This document shows positions 43,839 through 53,522 of a stretch of DNA of 64,000 nt, piece by piece; position 1 is the first letter of the stretch, and each line of letters begins with the position of its first letter. The stretch lies in NCBI GenBank assembly GCA_026416815.1, contig JAOAEJ010000095.1, forward strand, positions 1 to 64,000, given 5' to 3'. The DNA is from Clostridia bacterium (lineage in GTDB: Bacteria > Bacillota > Clostridia > Acetivibrionales > DSM-2933). Both the position numbers and the translations under genes were made by a program. The notes under the pieces are model-generated. The model made no database searches and had not been told where the DNA came from. It saw only the letters and a program-made list of their open reading frames with translations.

Positions 43839-44951
43839 TTATTCCTCATATTGAGCCTTATTGTCCTCTTCCATCTGATAATTACCATCATAATTGAGGA
43901 GCTGCTGTTCTATTGTAGCTCTTAATTGTGATTCGCTCTTTATATCAATTTTCCATCCGGTAAGCTTTGCAGCGAGCCTCGCATTCTGGCCTTCTTTCCC
44001 GATTGCAAGGGACAACTGGTAATCAGGTACCGTTACCTTTGCAGACTTCTCTTCCTCGTTTACATCAACACGGATAACCTTAGCCGGGCTTAAACTGCTT
44101 GAAATAAACTCCTCAGGATTACTGCTCCACTTTATTATATCTATTTTTTCTCCTCTGAGTTCATCTACTATAGCCTGCACCCTCGTGCCCTTCTGCCCTA
44201 CACATGCTCCAACCGGATCTACATTATCATCCTTTGAGTATACAGCTATTTTAGTCCTTGACCCGGGCTCCCTGGAAATACTCTTTATTTCCACGATACC
44301 CTCATGAATTTCAGGAACCTCCAGTTCAAACAGTCTTTTAACCAATCCCGGATGTGTCCTTGAAACCATTATCTGGGGACCTTTTGTTGTCTTTTTAACT
44401 TCTATTATATAAGTCTTGACTCTTTCGTTAAACCTATACTCTTCTCCCGGAACTTGTTCAGCGGTCGCTAAAACCGCTTCGGTTTTTCCGAGATCAATTA
44501 TTACATTTTTTCTCTCAGACCTTTGTATAATACCTGTAACTATATCGCTTTCCTTATTATGAAACTCGTCAAAAATAATTCCTCTTTCAGCTTCCCTGAT
44601 TCTCTGCACTACAACCTGTTTAGCAGTCTGTGCAGCTATTCGGCCGAATTTCCTCGGTGTTACTTCTATTTCGGCCATATCGCCTTCTTCAAGTCTTCCA
44701 TCTAACTTTTTTGCTTCATCAATTGATATTTCCAATAAATCATTGATGGGTCTTTCAGTGACCTTTTTCAAAGCATAAACCCTTACATCGCCACTTGAGC
44801 GGTCTATAACAACTTTTACATTCTGTGAAGATCCGAAGTTTCTTTTATACGCAGAAATTAGTGCCGCTTCAATAGCCTCTATAAGTATTTCCTTTTCTAT
44901 GCCTTTCTCTTTTTCTATCTGCTCCAATGCAAGTATTAACTCTGCACTCAT
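43839..44951 (-). CDS. nusA: Transcription elongation/termination factor NusA
   Basis: A 370-residue NusA with the N-terminal RNA-polymerase-binding domain (ALEQIEKEKGIEKEILIEAI), an S1 domain (residues ~135-200) and two KH domains (GACVGQKGTRVQAI near 255 and AIGKEGQNARLAAKLTGW near 325). It has no C-terminal acidic repeats, as usual in Firmicutes. Downstream of rimP. Confidence 0.97.
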   Translation of the reverse strand: MSAELILALEQIEKEKGIEKEILIEAIEAALISAYKRNFGSSQNVKVVIDRSSGDVRVYALKKVTERPINDLLEISIDEAKKLDGRLEEGDMAEIEVTPRKFGRIAAQTAKQVVVQRIREAERGIIFDEFHNKESDIVTGIIQRSERKNVIIDLGKTEAVLATAEQVPGEEYRFNERVKTYIIEVKKTTKGPQIMVSRTHPGLVKRLFELEVPEIHEGIVEIKSISREPGSRTKIAVYSKDDNVDPVGACVGQKGTRVQAIVDELRGEKIDIIKWSSNPEEFISSSLSPAKVIRVDVNEEEKSAKVTVPDYQLSLAIGKEGQNARLAAKLTGWKIDIKSESQLRATIEQQLLNYDGNYQMEEDNKAQYEE

Positions 44952-44981
44952 GTTCGCCTGTAACCTCCCTATTTAGTTGTA

Positions 44982-45446
44982 TTAAAATTTAATGACCCGT
45001 CTTACCAAAGCAACCTTATCCCTGTCAAATTCCATAATACTGCTGCCACCAAGTTTTATAGAAATTTTATCATTCACAAGGCCCAGTAGTTCTCCCTCAA
45101 ATACCTTTTTTCCGTCTACAGGTTGAAAAACCTTAACTTCAACCTGTTCACCCTTATATTTTTCAAAATCTCTATCTTTCTTTAAAGGCCTATCCAATCC
45201 AGGTGAAGAAACCTCCAAAAAATAAGTTTGCTCAATTGGATCTACCTCATCCAGTTTATCGCTCAACTCTTCACTGACAACTTGACAATCATCTATATTT
45301 ATTCCGCCGGGTTTATCTATATAAACTCGAAGATACCAATTGGCTCCTTCCTTAATGAACTCCACATCTACCAGTTCATAAGAATGATTTTCCGCAATTG
45401 GTAAAGCCAATTCGGCTACGACTTCTTCGATCTTTCTTTTTGCCAT
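44982..45446 (-). CDS. rimP: Ribosome maturation factor RimP
   Basis: A 154-residue RimP needed for 30S assembly. Family features include YELVDVEFIKEGANWYLRVYID, the DDCQVVSEELSDKLDE segment and EVSSPGLDRPLKKDRDF. It is the first gene of the rimP-nusA-infB operon. A hairpin candidate lies upstream at 45508-45534. Confidence 0.95.
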   Translation of the reverse strand: MAKRKIEEVVAELALPIAENHSYELVDVEFIKEGANWYLRVYIDKPGGINIDDCQVVSEELSDKLDEVDPIEQTYFLEVSSPGLDRPLKKDRDFEKYKGEQVEVKVFQPVDGKKVFEGELLGLVNDKISIKLGGSSIMEFDRDKVALVRRVIKF

Positions 45447-45507
45447 ATGTAACCCTCCGAGATTTCCATTGTTGAATTTATATTACCACTGTTTTCAACA
45501 ATAATAC

Positions 45508-45534
45508 GAAAGAGTGGGTACGACCCCACTCTTT
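45508..45534. terminator. Hairpin between the CuAO-domain gene and rimP
   Basis: Perfect 11-bp stem GAAAGAGTGGG / CCCACTCTTTC with a 5-base loop. It follows the exported-protein gene (stop at 45635) and precedes rimP, so it could be a terminator for the first or part of the rimP leader. The T-run is weak. Confidence 0.45.
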
Positions 45535-45634
45535 CTAAGTAACATACTATTTGCTTTAGTCCAGTAGTATTATATCACTATTGTTTGTAATTATCAATAT
45601 TTTATTACTTTTTATTGAATTATTTTTGTAGTGC

Positions 45635-47533
45635 TTATTCAAATTTCATAGACTGCCAAATTGTATCAATAATTTTGTTATTTTTCTCGGTGTCTTTGAT
45701 TTCGGCTATACCCGCAGCCACAACATATACCTTGCCGTTTTTTGAAAGCACATACAATATTTGTTTATTCATCGACTTACCATCGGATAAACTGTACACT
45801 CGTTTTTCTACTACCGTACCTTTTTCCATAAGTGTTTCGCTCTTTACGATCTCTAAACTTTTATACTCTTTTCTCTGGTACTCTTCAAAATAGCTGATAA
45901 ATTCTCTTACATCGGCATTATCTAATACAATCAGCTGGAAAAACATATTGTTGTCACTGCTGTTGTACCATAATAGTTCTTCACTAGCCTTTTCTTCATC
46001 GGTGGAACTCCATGAGTTTGGTATTTCAACGTACCATTTATATTCCTTGCTCTTAAGCTTTTTATAGCTTTCGGTTATACTAATTTTATTTGGGTCAATT
46101 AATTGACCTACATCCTTAAAGTTTGGCTGTGCAAATTTGAATGAATCCATCATTGTGTCAACCTTAGATTTTTCTTTACTATCGTTGTAAGTATCGGAAT
46201 CCATAACATATCCGTATATATACCTATATTTATCACCAAGCATATAAATATTGCAGAAGTATTGTTCTTCACCTAAATACTTCATGGTAGTATATACTTT
46301 TTTACATTTATAATCCCCTATAACTCCATCCTCAATTTTCGTTACACTAACAAATTTAGAGTTATACTCCTCATTTATTTTCTTAACCTCATCTTCAACC
46401 CATTTTTCCAACGTAAGTCCTTTTTCTATTGAATACATAGATATGTAGACTTCAGCTTTCTCGCCATTTTTAAAACTAACAACATTCTCTTTATTTTTTT
46501 CCTTTACTTCTTCCCATTCAGGCAATATCTTTGCTGACCATTTGAGCTTTTTATTCTCATACAATCTATATCCGTCGCCGGTTACATCCGATAAGTCCTC
46601 TATTTTTCCATTCTTTACGTAGCTAAGCTTAAATGAGTTAACTACCGCCATATATCCTGCTTTCTCACTGTAACTTCCAGGGTCTGCAATGTACAACTCA
46701 AGAACAAACACTTTTTCATCCTTAATAAAGAATCTGTCTTCATAAACCCATTTATCATCTTTATAAGTAAACGTCAGATACTCTTGTCCATTGCTTTCAT
46801 GCTTCCCATAATCCAAAATGGTATAATCCTTCGTAAATTCAAGTTCTTTTTCCATTATGGTATCAAGATCTTCATCCTCGTTTTTATCCCTAATGGATAT
46901 ATCAATCATATAGCTCTGGTCATCAGCGGTAAACCCTGTATTAGTTCCATTAAAATTCCTGTTTTCTATTTTCAGTGTTTTAGGAAGTGACATTGACCAA
47001 TTGTAATAGCTATCTCCAACCATAGTTTTCCTTGTCTTTTTTAAAATCATACTATAGTCTTTGATACTGTTTGGATTGGCAATTTCTTTTGAAAACGTTA
47101 TTTTACCGATCTTCTCATCGGTTGTAATTTCTGCACCAAGGTTATCCGCCATGAACTCTATTGGTACCATAGTTACTAAATTTCTTATAACCGGTGCTTC
47201 CTTTAAAGTAACTTTTTTACCGTCTACTGTGGCTTCCTTTTTACCTACAAAAACCTTTAATTCTAGTCCATTATATTTAACCGTAGAGCTTTTATCGGTT
47301 TTATTTGTTGTTAGTTCTGCACCTAAAGCCTCAGATATGATATTAATAGGTACAAATATAACTGTCCTAACTTCATACGGCTTTTCTGATTTTACAGTCT
47401 TTCCGTTTACAGTATAGTTAGCATCTCCAATTTTAAAAGTAACTTCAACCTTAGTCGCTTCCGCCCAAGCAACATTAAATAGTAAACCTACACAAAGAAC
47501 CATCATTACTAAAAAAGAAAATATTTTTTTCAT
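45635..47533 (-). CDS. Exported protein with copper-amine-oxidase N-like domains
   Basis: A 632-residue secreted or surface protein. A signal peptide (MKKIFSFLVMMVLCVGLLF...AWAEA) is followed by a copper-amine-oxidase N-like (stalk) domain at about residues 30-150: V-N-G-K-T-V, VRTVIFVPINIISEALGAEL, then a second half with EAPVIRNLVTMVPIEFMADNLGAEI. The remaining ~480 residues contain three loosely similar segments around aromatic-rich beta strands (YNWSMSLPK, LKWSAKILPEWEEV, YKWYVEIPNSWSS), which look like tandem copies of one domain. No enzyme motif is visible. It lies 20 bases after the HtrA-like gene and is probably cotranscribed. Confidence 0.8.
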   Translation of the reverse strand: MKKIFSFLVMMVLCVGLLFNVAWAEATKVEVTFKIGDANYTVNGKTVKSEKPYEVRTVIFVPINIISEALGAELTTNKTDKSSTVKYNGLELKVFVGKKEATVDGKKVTLKEAPVIRNLVTMVPIEFMADNLGAEITTDEKIGKITFSKEIANPNSIKDYSMILKKTRKTMVGDSYYNWSMSLPKTLKIENRNFNGTNTGFTADDQSYMIDISIRDKNEDEDLDTIMEKELEFTKDYTILDYGKHESNGQEYLTFTYKDDKWVYEDRFFIKDEKVFVLELYIADPGSYSEKAGYMAVVNSFKLSYVKNGKIEDLSDVTGDGYRLYENKKLKWSAKILPEWEEVKEKNKENVVSFKNGEKAEVYISMYSIEKGLTLEKWVEDEVKKINEEYNSKFVSVTKIEDGVIGDYKCKKVYTTMKYLGEEQYFCNIYMLGDKYRYIYGYVMDSDTYNDSKEKSKVDTMMDSFKFAQPNFKDVGQLIDPNKISITESYKKLKSKEYKWYVEIPNSWSSTDEEKASEELLWYNSSDNNMFFQLIVLDNADVREFISYFEEYQRKEYKSLEIVKSETLMEKGTVVEKRVYSLSDGKSMNKQILYVLSKNGKVYVVAAGIAEIKDTEKNNKIIDTIWQSMKFE

Positions 47534-47553
47534 TACTATCCCCCCGCAAAAAA

Positions 47554-48702
47554 TTAATTTTCACCTAATACTACATTGATATTTTGATTACTTGTACCTC
47601 TCTTTATTTTCAAAGTCACCTTACTCTGCGGTAAATACTTTTTCATTTCCTCATTGAAGTCTACCAGAGTATTGACTGTACTTCCATTTACACTTAGGAC
47701 AATATCATTTTCCCTCAACTTGCAAATATCTGCAGGCGATTCTTCATCTATTTCTGTAATCTTCAAACCGCTGTTTGTAGGCAAACCGTACCTCGCTGCC
47801 CAATCCTCCTCAAAGCCTGCTCCCAGATAAGGCCTTTTAACCTTGCCGTATTTATAAAAATGCTCCAATACATGATTTACAGTGTCTATAGGTATTGAAA
47901 AGCCTAGACCTTCCAAACCTGTTCCAGAAAACTTGCTGGAGTTTATCCCTATAACCTCACCTTTCAAATTAACCAGAGGGCCTCCGCTATTTCCCGGATT
48001 TATTGCTGCGTCTGTCTGAATCAGCTTATATGCACTGCCTACACCTCTGTTTAATCCACTTATTATTCCTATTGAAGCTGAGTTTCTTAACGAAAAGGAT
48101 ACCGGTGTCCCGATAGCAATTACAGTTTTTCCGGTAACTATCTCTTCCTGCTTTCCAAATTTAGCAGTTCCTAGTCCCAGCTTATCAATTTTGATTACAG
48201 CCAAATCGGTGTCGTCATCTATGTATTTAAGCCTTGCTTCATAGCCAGTTCCATCAGCAAGTACAACTACAATTTTCTCCATATCCTTTACAACGTGAGC
48301 ATTGGTAAGTATATCACCTCCGGATTTTATAATAACACCGGTCCCATGCGCCAACCCCTCGGAGTACTTGTTTTCACTGTCTTCATTTACTATTCCCATA
48401 ATACCTACCACACACGGGCTTACTGATTTTATAACCTCAGGGATAACATCATCGTTCTTTGGCACGGTAATTGATACTGTATCTCCGTTACTCGTTGGAC
48501 TAGCCTTCGCCCCTATAGCTGAGGATAATGCTGAAACATCAACAAATACCTTATTATTGATTTTGGTAGCTTCAACAGCAGCTTCCTTGCCGTTTACCAG
48601 TATTTTTACTTTATTCTGAGCTGATACTGAGAAATTTAAAGATACTACAAAGAATACCAAGATAAATATAGAACAGACTCTAACTTTAAAGTTTTTCTTC
48701 AT
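47554..48702 (-). CDS. HtrA-like S1C serine protease with CuAO-N-like domain
   Basis: A 382-residue exported trypsin-like protease. Signal peptide or anchor at residues 7-28, then a short copper-amine-oxidase-N-like segment (VKILVNGKEAAVEATKINNKVFVDVSALSSAIGA). The protease domain has the full triad: His in LTNAHVV, Asp in DDDTDLAVIK and Ser in NPGNSGGPL. One C-terminal PDZ domain (PYLGAGFEE to LKIKRG). HtrA enzymes degrade misfolded envelope proteins. The fusion to a stalk-like domain and the neighbour with the same domain suggest a shared surface role. Confidence 0.9.
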   Translation of the reverse strand: MKKNFKVRVCSIFILVFFVVSLNFSVSAQNKVKILVNGKEAAVEATKINNKVFVDVSALSSAIGAKASPTSNGDTVSITVPKNDDVIPEVIKSVSPCVVGIMGIVNEDSENKYSEGLAHGTGVIIKSGGDILTNAHVVKDMEKIVVVLADGTGYEARLKYIDDDTDLAVIKIDKLGLGTAKFGKQEEIVTGKTVIAIGTPVSFSLRNSASIGIISGLNRGVGSAYKLIQTDAAINPGNSGGPLVNLKGEVIGINSSKFSGTGLEGLGFSIPIDTVNHVLEHFYKYGKVKRPYLGAGFEEDWAARYGLPTNSGLKITEIDEESPADICKLRENDIVLSVNGSTVNTLVDFNEEMKKYLPQSKVTLKIKRGTSNQNINVVLGEN

Positions 48703-48762
48703 AAATATAAACGCTCCATCCCCTAAATATTATAAACTCAATATGAAATGCTCTTTTGTATT

Positions 48763-48869
48763 CTAGTGCTTTTTAACATTACAAATTTCTATTGATTCTA
48801 ATGTTAAAAATGCACTTCCTTGATTGTTGTGCCTTGCTGCTAGAAACGAATTATGTTACAAGGCACTTG
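48763..48869. repeat. ~107-bp dispersed repeat, copy 2
   Basis: Starts CTAGTGCTTTTTAACATTAC and ends GTTACAAGGCACTTG. It matches copy 1 (32480-32586) nearly base for base, except near the right end, where the CACTAG terminus is lost. It lies about 60 bases before the HtrA-like gene. Confidence 0.7.
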
Positions 48870-48956
48870 CCCTCTGCAGCCTGGGCAACTTTTATTAACT
48901 AAAAACCTTAATCAACAATTGTCAATCTGTTAACAACTTAAGAATACTTACTTTTT

Positions 48957-49028
48957 AGTCATATGTAAACTATCCATTAGTCATATTCAAACAGCCAATA
49001 GTCATATTTCTTTATCCAATGGTCATAT
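48957..49028. promoter_or_regulatory. Four phased AGTCATAT direct repeats
   Basis: AGTCATAT at 48957, 48979 and 49000, and GGTCATAT at 49021: spacings of 22, 21 and 21 bases, i.e. two helical turns. The last three are preceded by CCATT/CCAAT. The same-face spacing suggests a cooperative protein-binding array. It lies 250-330 bases upstream of the HtrA-like gene and just after polC. I see no other coding potential in the 48703-49192 gap. Confidence 0.5.
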
Positions 49029-49040
49029 TTTGCACACCTA

Positions 49041-49102
49041 TTAATACTACTTTGTTATTTACCTTAATTATTGTAAATTCAAAAATAACAAAGTAGTACT
49101 AA
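49041..49102. repeat. Small hairpin repeat, copy 2
   Basis: Imperfect inverted repeat with arms TTAATACTACTTTGTTATTT and AAAATAACAAAGTAGTACTAA (the second is read across 49082-49102). It shares the right arm and the ATAAATTC/GTAAATTC approach with 591-650. It lies about 90 bases after the polC stop and may end that transcript. Confidence 0.5.
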
Positions 49103-49192
49103 ATCTGTAATAAAAAATAAACTCATACATCAATATATGAATCAGGTATCACTACCCTAATTGAAGTATGAGTTTATTTATAGAATGTAGTA

Positions 49193-52100
49193 TTAGAACA
49201 ATAATAATTGGTTACTTTCCGGCATACCGTCCAAGCAGCCGTTTTTTTGCAGGATTTCGATAACAGTTTTACTTACTTTTGCCTTTATGCGCAATTCATC
49301 TATAGATAAGAATTCGCCACCCTTTCTTGCTTCCACAATATTTTGGGCAGCAGCGCTTCCCAGACCCTGAAGAGCATTGAGAGGCGGCCTTATCCCCTGA
49401 GGTGTTATCTGAAACTTTACTGCGTCTGATTGATACAAATCCACCGGTAGGAATTTTATTCCCCTCGCATACATTTCATTTGCAACCTCAAGTATGGTTA
49501 ATACGTTCTTTTCTTTTTGGGTTATATTATTACCTTTTTGCTCATACTCCTTGATTTTGTTCCTTACCTTATCCTGCCCGTTAGTCATCAATTCCGCATC
49601 GAAGTCATCAGCTCTTACAGTAAAGTAAGTGACATAAAACGCTTCGGGGTAATAAACTTTAAACCAGGCTATTCTGAACGCCATCATTACATACGCAGCA
49701 GCATGGGCTTTAGGGAACATGTACTTTATGGTTTTACACGATTGAATGTACCATGCAGGTACATTTTTTTCCTTCATTATCTGCTCGTACTCTTCCTTTA
49801 CACCCTTACCCTTTCTAACGTCCTCCATTATCTTAAAGGCCGTCTTGGGCGGCAGTCCGGCGTGCATGAGATATATCATAATATCATCCCTACAGCAAAT
49901 CGCTTCAGAAAGAGTACATATATTATCCCTGATGAGGTCTTGGGCATTATTGAGCCACACATCGGTACCGTGGGATAGCCCTGAAATTCTTATAAGCTCT
50001 GAAAAGTGCTGCGGTTTTGTATCCACAAGCATTTGCCTTACGAATTTAGTACCAAACTCAGGTATGGCAAAGGTTCCCACCTCACTGTTTATATCCTCGG
50101 GTTTAACACCAAGAGGCTCGGTACTGCTGAATATACCCATTGTCTTTCTCTCACCTATAGGTATCATCGTTGCATTTATTCCCGTGAGATCCTCCAGCAT
50201 TCTTATTACTGTAGGGTCGTCGTGGCCGAGTATATCGAGCTTTAGTATACTTCCATGCAAAAAGTGGTAGTCAAAGTGGGTGGTTATTGTATTGGACTCG
50301 GTGTCATCCGCCGGGCGCTGAATAGGTGAGAAATCAAAAACCTCTTTATCCTGCGGTACTATCATAATACCGCCGGGATGCTGACCGGTAGTCCTTTTTA
50401 TGCCTGTACATCCTTTTACAAGTCTGTTTATTTCAGCATTTGTAACAATTATATTTCTTTCATCCAGATAGTTCTTTACATAACCGTAAGCAGTTTTTTC
50501 AGCAACGGAAGCAATAGTCCCTGCTCTGAATACATGCCCTTCTCCAAACAGTTCTTCGGTATATTTATGAGCAACCGGCTGGTATTCCCCCGAGAAGTTC
50601 AAGTCGATATCCGGCTCTTTATCTCCGTCAAAACCCAAGAAGGTTTCAAAGGGTATGTCGTATCCGTCTTTTTTAAGGTTATTTCCACACTTGGGGCATA
50701 CCTTGTCGGGAAGGTCAAAGCCGCAGGAATAGCTTCCATCGAGGATAAACTCCGAATGCTTACACTTTTCACAAATATAGTGGGGCTCCAGTGAGTTAAC
50801 CTCGGTTATACCCGCCATGTTAGCTACAAAGGATGAACCTACCGACCCCCTGGAGCCAACCAGGTAGCCGTCACTGACCGATTTATGCACAAGCTTCTGG
50901 GCAATCAGATACATAACCGAGAAACCGTTCTTTATAATTGAGTTAAGCTCTTTCTCAAGTCTCCGGGCGACCACTTCGGGAAGAGGGTCTCCATATACCT
51001 CCATCGCCTTGGTTTCTGCCAGCATTTTTATTTCGTCTTCGGCCCCCTCCATCTTAGGTGGGAAGGTTCCTGAAGGTACAGGAGCAATTTCCTCCACCAT
51101 ATCCGCTATCTTGTTTGTATTGGTAACAACCACTTCATAGGCCTTTTCTTTACCCAGGTACTCAAATTCCCCAAGCATTTCATTGGTTGTCCTGAAGTAA
51201 AGCGGAGCTTGATTATCCGCATCGCTGAAGCCCTTGCCTGCCATCAGAATTCTTCTGAAAACCTCATCCCTAGGGTCCATAAAGTGTACATCACAGGTAG
51301 CTACCACAGGCTTTTTGAACTTTTCTCCCAGCTTTACTATCTTGCGGTTTATATTCTTCAAATCCTCCTGACTGTTTACCTTTCCATTGTTTATCATAAA
51401 CTGGTTGTTTCCGAGAGGTTGAATCTCCAGGTAATCATAAAACCTTGCTATTCTAGATATATCTTCATCACTTTTATTTTCAAGTATAGCAGAGTACAAT
51501 TCTCCAGCTTCACATGCGCTGCCCAGTATAAGCCCCTCACGGTGTGTCATAAGGAGTCTTTTAGGCACACGAGGCCTTTTGTGATAGTACTTCAAATGGG
51601 AATAGGAAACAATCTTGTACAGGTTTTTAAGCCCTGTAGTGTTCTTAACAAGAATTATTGCATGGTGGGTACTTGCCCTTTTGTAATAATCCTCACTAAC
51701 ATCAAAAGTCCCCTCTATGTCATCTATCGTTTTAACACCCTTTTCTTTTAACATCTCAAGGCATTTGATGAAAATCTCCCCGGTGGCTTTAGAGTCATCA
51801 ACTGCCCGGTGATGATTTTCAAGAGAGATATCCAGGTGTTTTGCAATAATATTTAGCTTGTATTTTCCAAGTTCAGGGAACATCTTACGGCATAGCTCGA
51901 GGGTATCTATCACTGGATTATTTATATGTTCGCCGATTGCCTTTGCATTGTGCTTGAGGAAGCCAATATCAAAGGGCGCATTATGCGCTACCAGTGTAGT
52001 ACCGTTTATAAACTCCATAAACTCCGTTAAAACCTGTTCTATGGTGGGTGCATCCTTGACCATATCGTTGGTTATGCCTGTTAGCTTCTGTATGAAGCTA

Positions 52101-53509
52101 GGTATGGGGACCTCCGGATTTACAAAGGAGGCAAACTTATCAATAATTTTCCCGCCTTTTATTTTAACTGCGCCTACTTCAGTTATTTTATCCTTTTCGG
52201 AGTTCAACCCCGTAGTTTCCAAGTCTAATACAACAAATTCATCCTCAATCGACTGACTATTAGAGTGATACACCGTCGGAACATTGTCATCAAGAAGATA
52301 GCATTCCATGCCGTATATAACCTTAATTTTATTCTTCTTAGCAGTGTCGTAGGCATCGGGATACGCTTGCACAACTCCATGATCTGTTATGGCAATTGCC
52401 TTATGCCCCCACTGAGCAGCTCTTTTTACAAGGTCTTTTGCCGAGGTTACGGCATCCATTGTGCTCATTTGAGTATGCAAGTGAAGCTCTACCCTTTTTT
52501 CCTCCGCATTATCCATCTTGACTTCTTTTCCTACCTCTACAATATCGGAAGCCAAAACTGTAAGTTCCTTTGAAAACTTGTCATACTGAGCTTCACCACG
52601 TACTTTAACCGTCTTATTTTCCTTTACATTCTCGTTTATATAATCAGTATCATCCTTTTCAACAAAAAACTTTACAGTCAGTGAACTTGTATAATCGGTG
52701 ATATCAAATATGTATAGAAATTTTCCACTTCTTAGCTCTCTGGTCTCCAACTTGAATATATCCCCGCAAATTGCTACTCTACCCGAATCCTGAGTAACTT
52801 CAGCCATTCTCATTATACTATCATTGAAGTTCTTTCCGGTAATAACGCCCACGGCATCGGGAGCTTGCTGCCTTGACTCCCTCTGCTTCGACTGCTTGGC
52901 ACTCTCAGCTGTTTTCTCTTCCTTTACTGCCACAACTACATTATTTATTACCTGAGCTTCTTCTTTCTCTCTTATAGCCACATATTCTTCCATTGAGCTT
53001 TCATTTATTTCATAATCAATAAACTCCGTCTTTACTTTAAGACCAAAGGCATCGTCTATTAACCCCTCTACCAACCTGTCACATTCCTGTGCTTTTAAAA
53101 TTAGTGACCCCCTGGTAGTAAGCTTTATTGCCAACTTACTGCCATTCAGATGCCACGAGCAGCCTGCCATCAGTCCACGACTTAGCGCAACTCTTCGGTT
53201 AATCATATGGATTATACTGCTCCAGTACTGATGTAATAGCTCTTCCAACGATAAAGAAGTATCAAATGTAAGTTTGATACTTACCGAATCAAGTTTAAAC
53301 AAGTTTGCAAAAGTTGTCTCCATATTCGCCACTGCGGAAGCAGGAATCAGTTTATCGGACACCACTGACAACTCAAGCTTTCTAGTTTTTTTATATACAT
53401 TAATATTCACTATCTTCACATTTTTGAATACATCTGAAATCTCATTGTTTGCAGAAAGCTCAGGAAAAATATCTAGAAAACCTTTATTATTTAGTGCTAC
53501 ACTCTGCAT
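49193..53509 (-). CDS. polC: DNA polymerase III alpha subunit, PolC type
   Basis: A 1438-residue replicative polymerase with built-in proofreading, typical of low-GC Gram-positives. Order: N-terminal region, OB domain (~240-330), PHP domain (VELHLHTQMSTMDAVT near 342), split by the DnaQ-like 3'-5' exonuclease (VLDLETTGLN near 427), polymerase core (GSRGSVGSSFVANMAG near 890, a zinc-binding CEKC/CPKC segment, PDIDLNFSGEYQPVAH) and C-terminal helix-hairpin-helix. Length is typical. It is the only gene in its immediate transcript besides the upstream glycosyltransferase. Confidence 0.97.
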   Translation of the reverse strand: MQSVALNNKGFLDIFPELSANNEISDVFKNVKIVNINVYKKTRKLELSVVSDKLIPASAVANMETTFANLFKLDSVSIKLTFDTSLSLEELLHQYWSSIIHMINRRVALSRGLMAGCSWHLNGSKLAIKLTTRGSLILKAQECDRLVEGLIDDAFGLKVKTEFIDYEINESSMEEYVAIREKEEAQVINNVVVAVKEEKTAESAKQSKQRESRQQAPDAVGVITGKNFNDSIMRMAEVTQDSGRVAICGDIFKLETRELRSGKFLYIFDITDYTSSLTVKFFVEKDDTDYINENVKENKTVKVRGEAQYDKFSKELTVLASDIVEVGKEVKMDNAEEKRVELHLHTQMSTMDAVTSAKDLVKRAAQWGHKAIAITDHGVVQAYPDAYDTAKKNKIKVIYGMECYLLDDNVPTVYHSNSQSIEDEFVVLDLETTGLNSEKDKITEVGAVKIKGGKIIDKFASFVNPEVPIPSFIQKLTGITNDMVKDAPTIEQVLTEFMEFINGTTLVAHNAPFDIGFLKHNAKAIGEHINNPVIDTLELCRKMFPELGKYKLNIIAKHLDISLENHHRAVDDSKATGEIFIKCLEMLKEKGVKTIDDIEGTFDVSEDYYKRASTHHAIILVKNTTGLKNLYKIVSYSHLKYYHKRPRVPKRLLMTHREGLILGSACEAGELYSAILENKSDEDISRIARFYDYLEIQPLGNNQFMINNGKVNSQEDLKNINRKIVKLGEKFKKPVVATCDVHFMDPRDEVFRRILMAGKGFSDADNQAPLYFRTTNEMLGEFEYLGKEKAYEVVVTNTNKIADMVEEIAPVPSGTFPPKMEGAEDEIKMLAETKAMEVYGDPLPEVVARRLEKELNSIIKNGFSVMYLIAQKLVHKSVSDGYLVGSRGSVGSSFVANMAGITEVNSLEPHYICEKCKHSEFILDGSYSCGFDLPDKVCPKCGNNLKKDGYDIPFETFLGFDGDKEPDIDLNFSGEYQPVAHKYTEELFGEGHVFRAGTIASVAEKTAYGYVKNYLDERNIIVTNAEINRLVKGCTGIKRTTGQHPGGIMIVPQDKEVFDFSPIQRPADDTESNTITTHFDYHFLHGSILKLDILGHDDPTVIRMLEDLTGINATMIPIGERKTMGIFSSTEPLGVKPEDINSEVGTFAIPEFGTKFVRQMLVDTKPQHFSELIRISGLSHGTDVWLNNAQDLIRDNICTLSEAICCRDDIMIYLMHAGLPPKTAFKIMEDVRKGKGVKEEYEQIMKEKNVPAWYIQSCKTIKYMFPKAHAAAYVMMAFRIAWFKVYYPEAFYVTYFTVRADDFDAELMTNGQDKVRNKIKEYEQKGNNITQKEKNVLTILEVANEMYARGIKFLPVDLYQSDAVKFQITPQGIRPPLNALQGLGSAAAQNIVEARKGGEFLSIDELRIKAKVSKTVIEILQKNGCLDGMPESNQLLLF

Positions 53510-53522
53510 TTTTAATAGACCC

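Noticed and set aside
48957-49028. Replication-origin iterons
   Set aside because: No DnaA boxes or replication-initiator gene are nearby; only the phasing resembles iterons.
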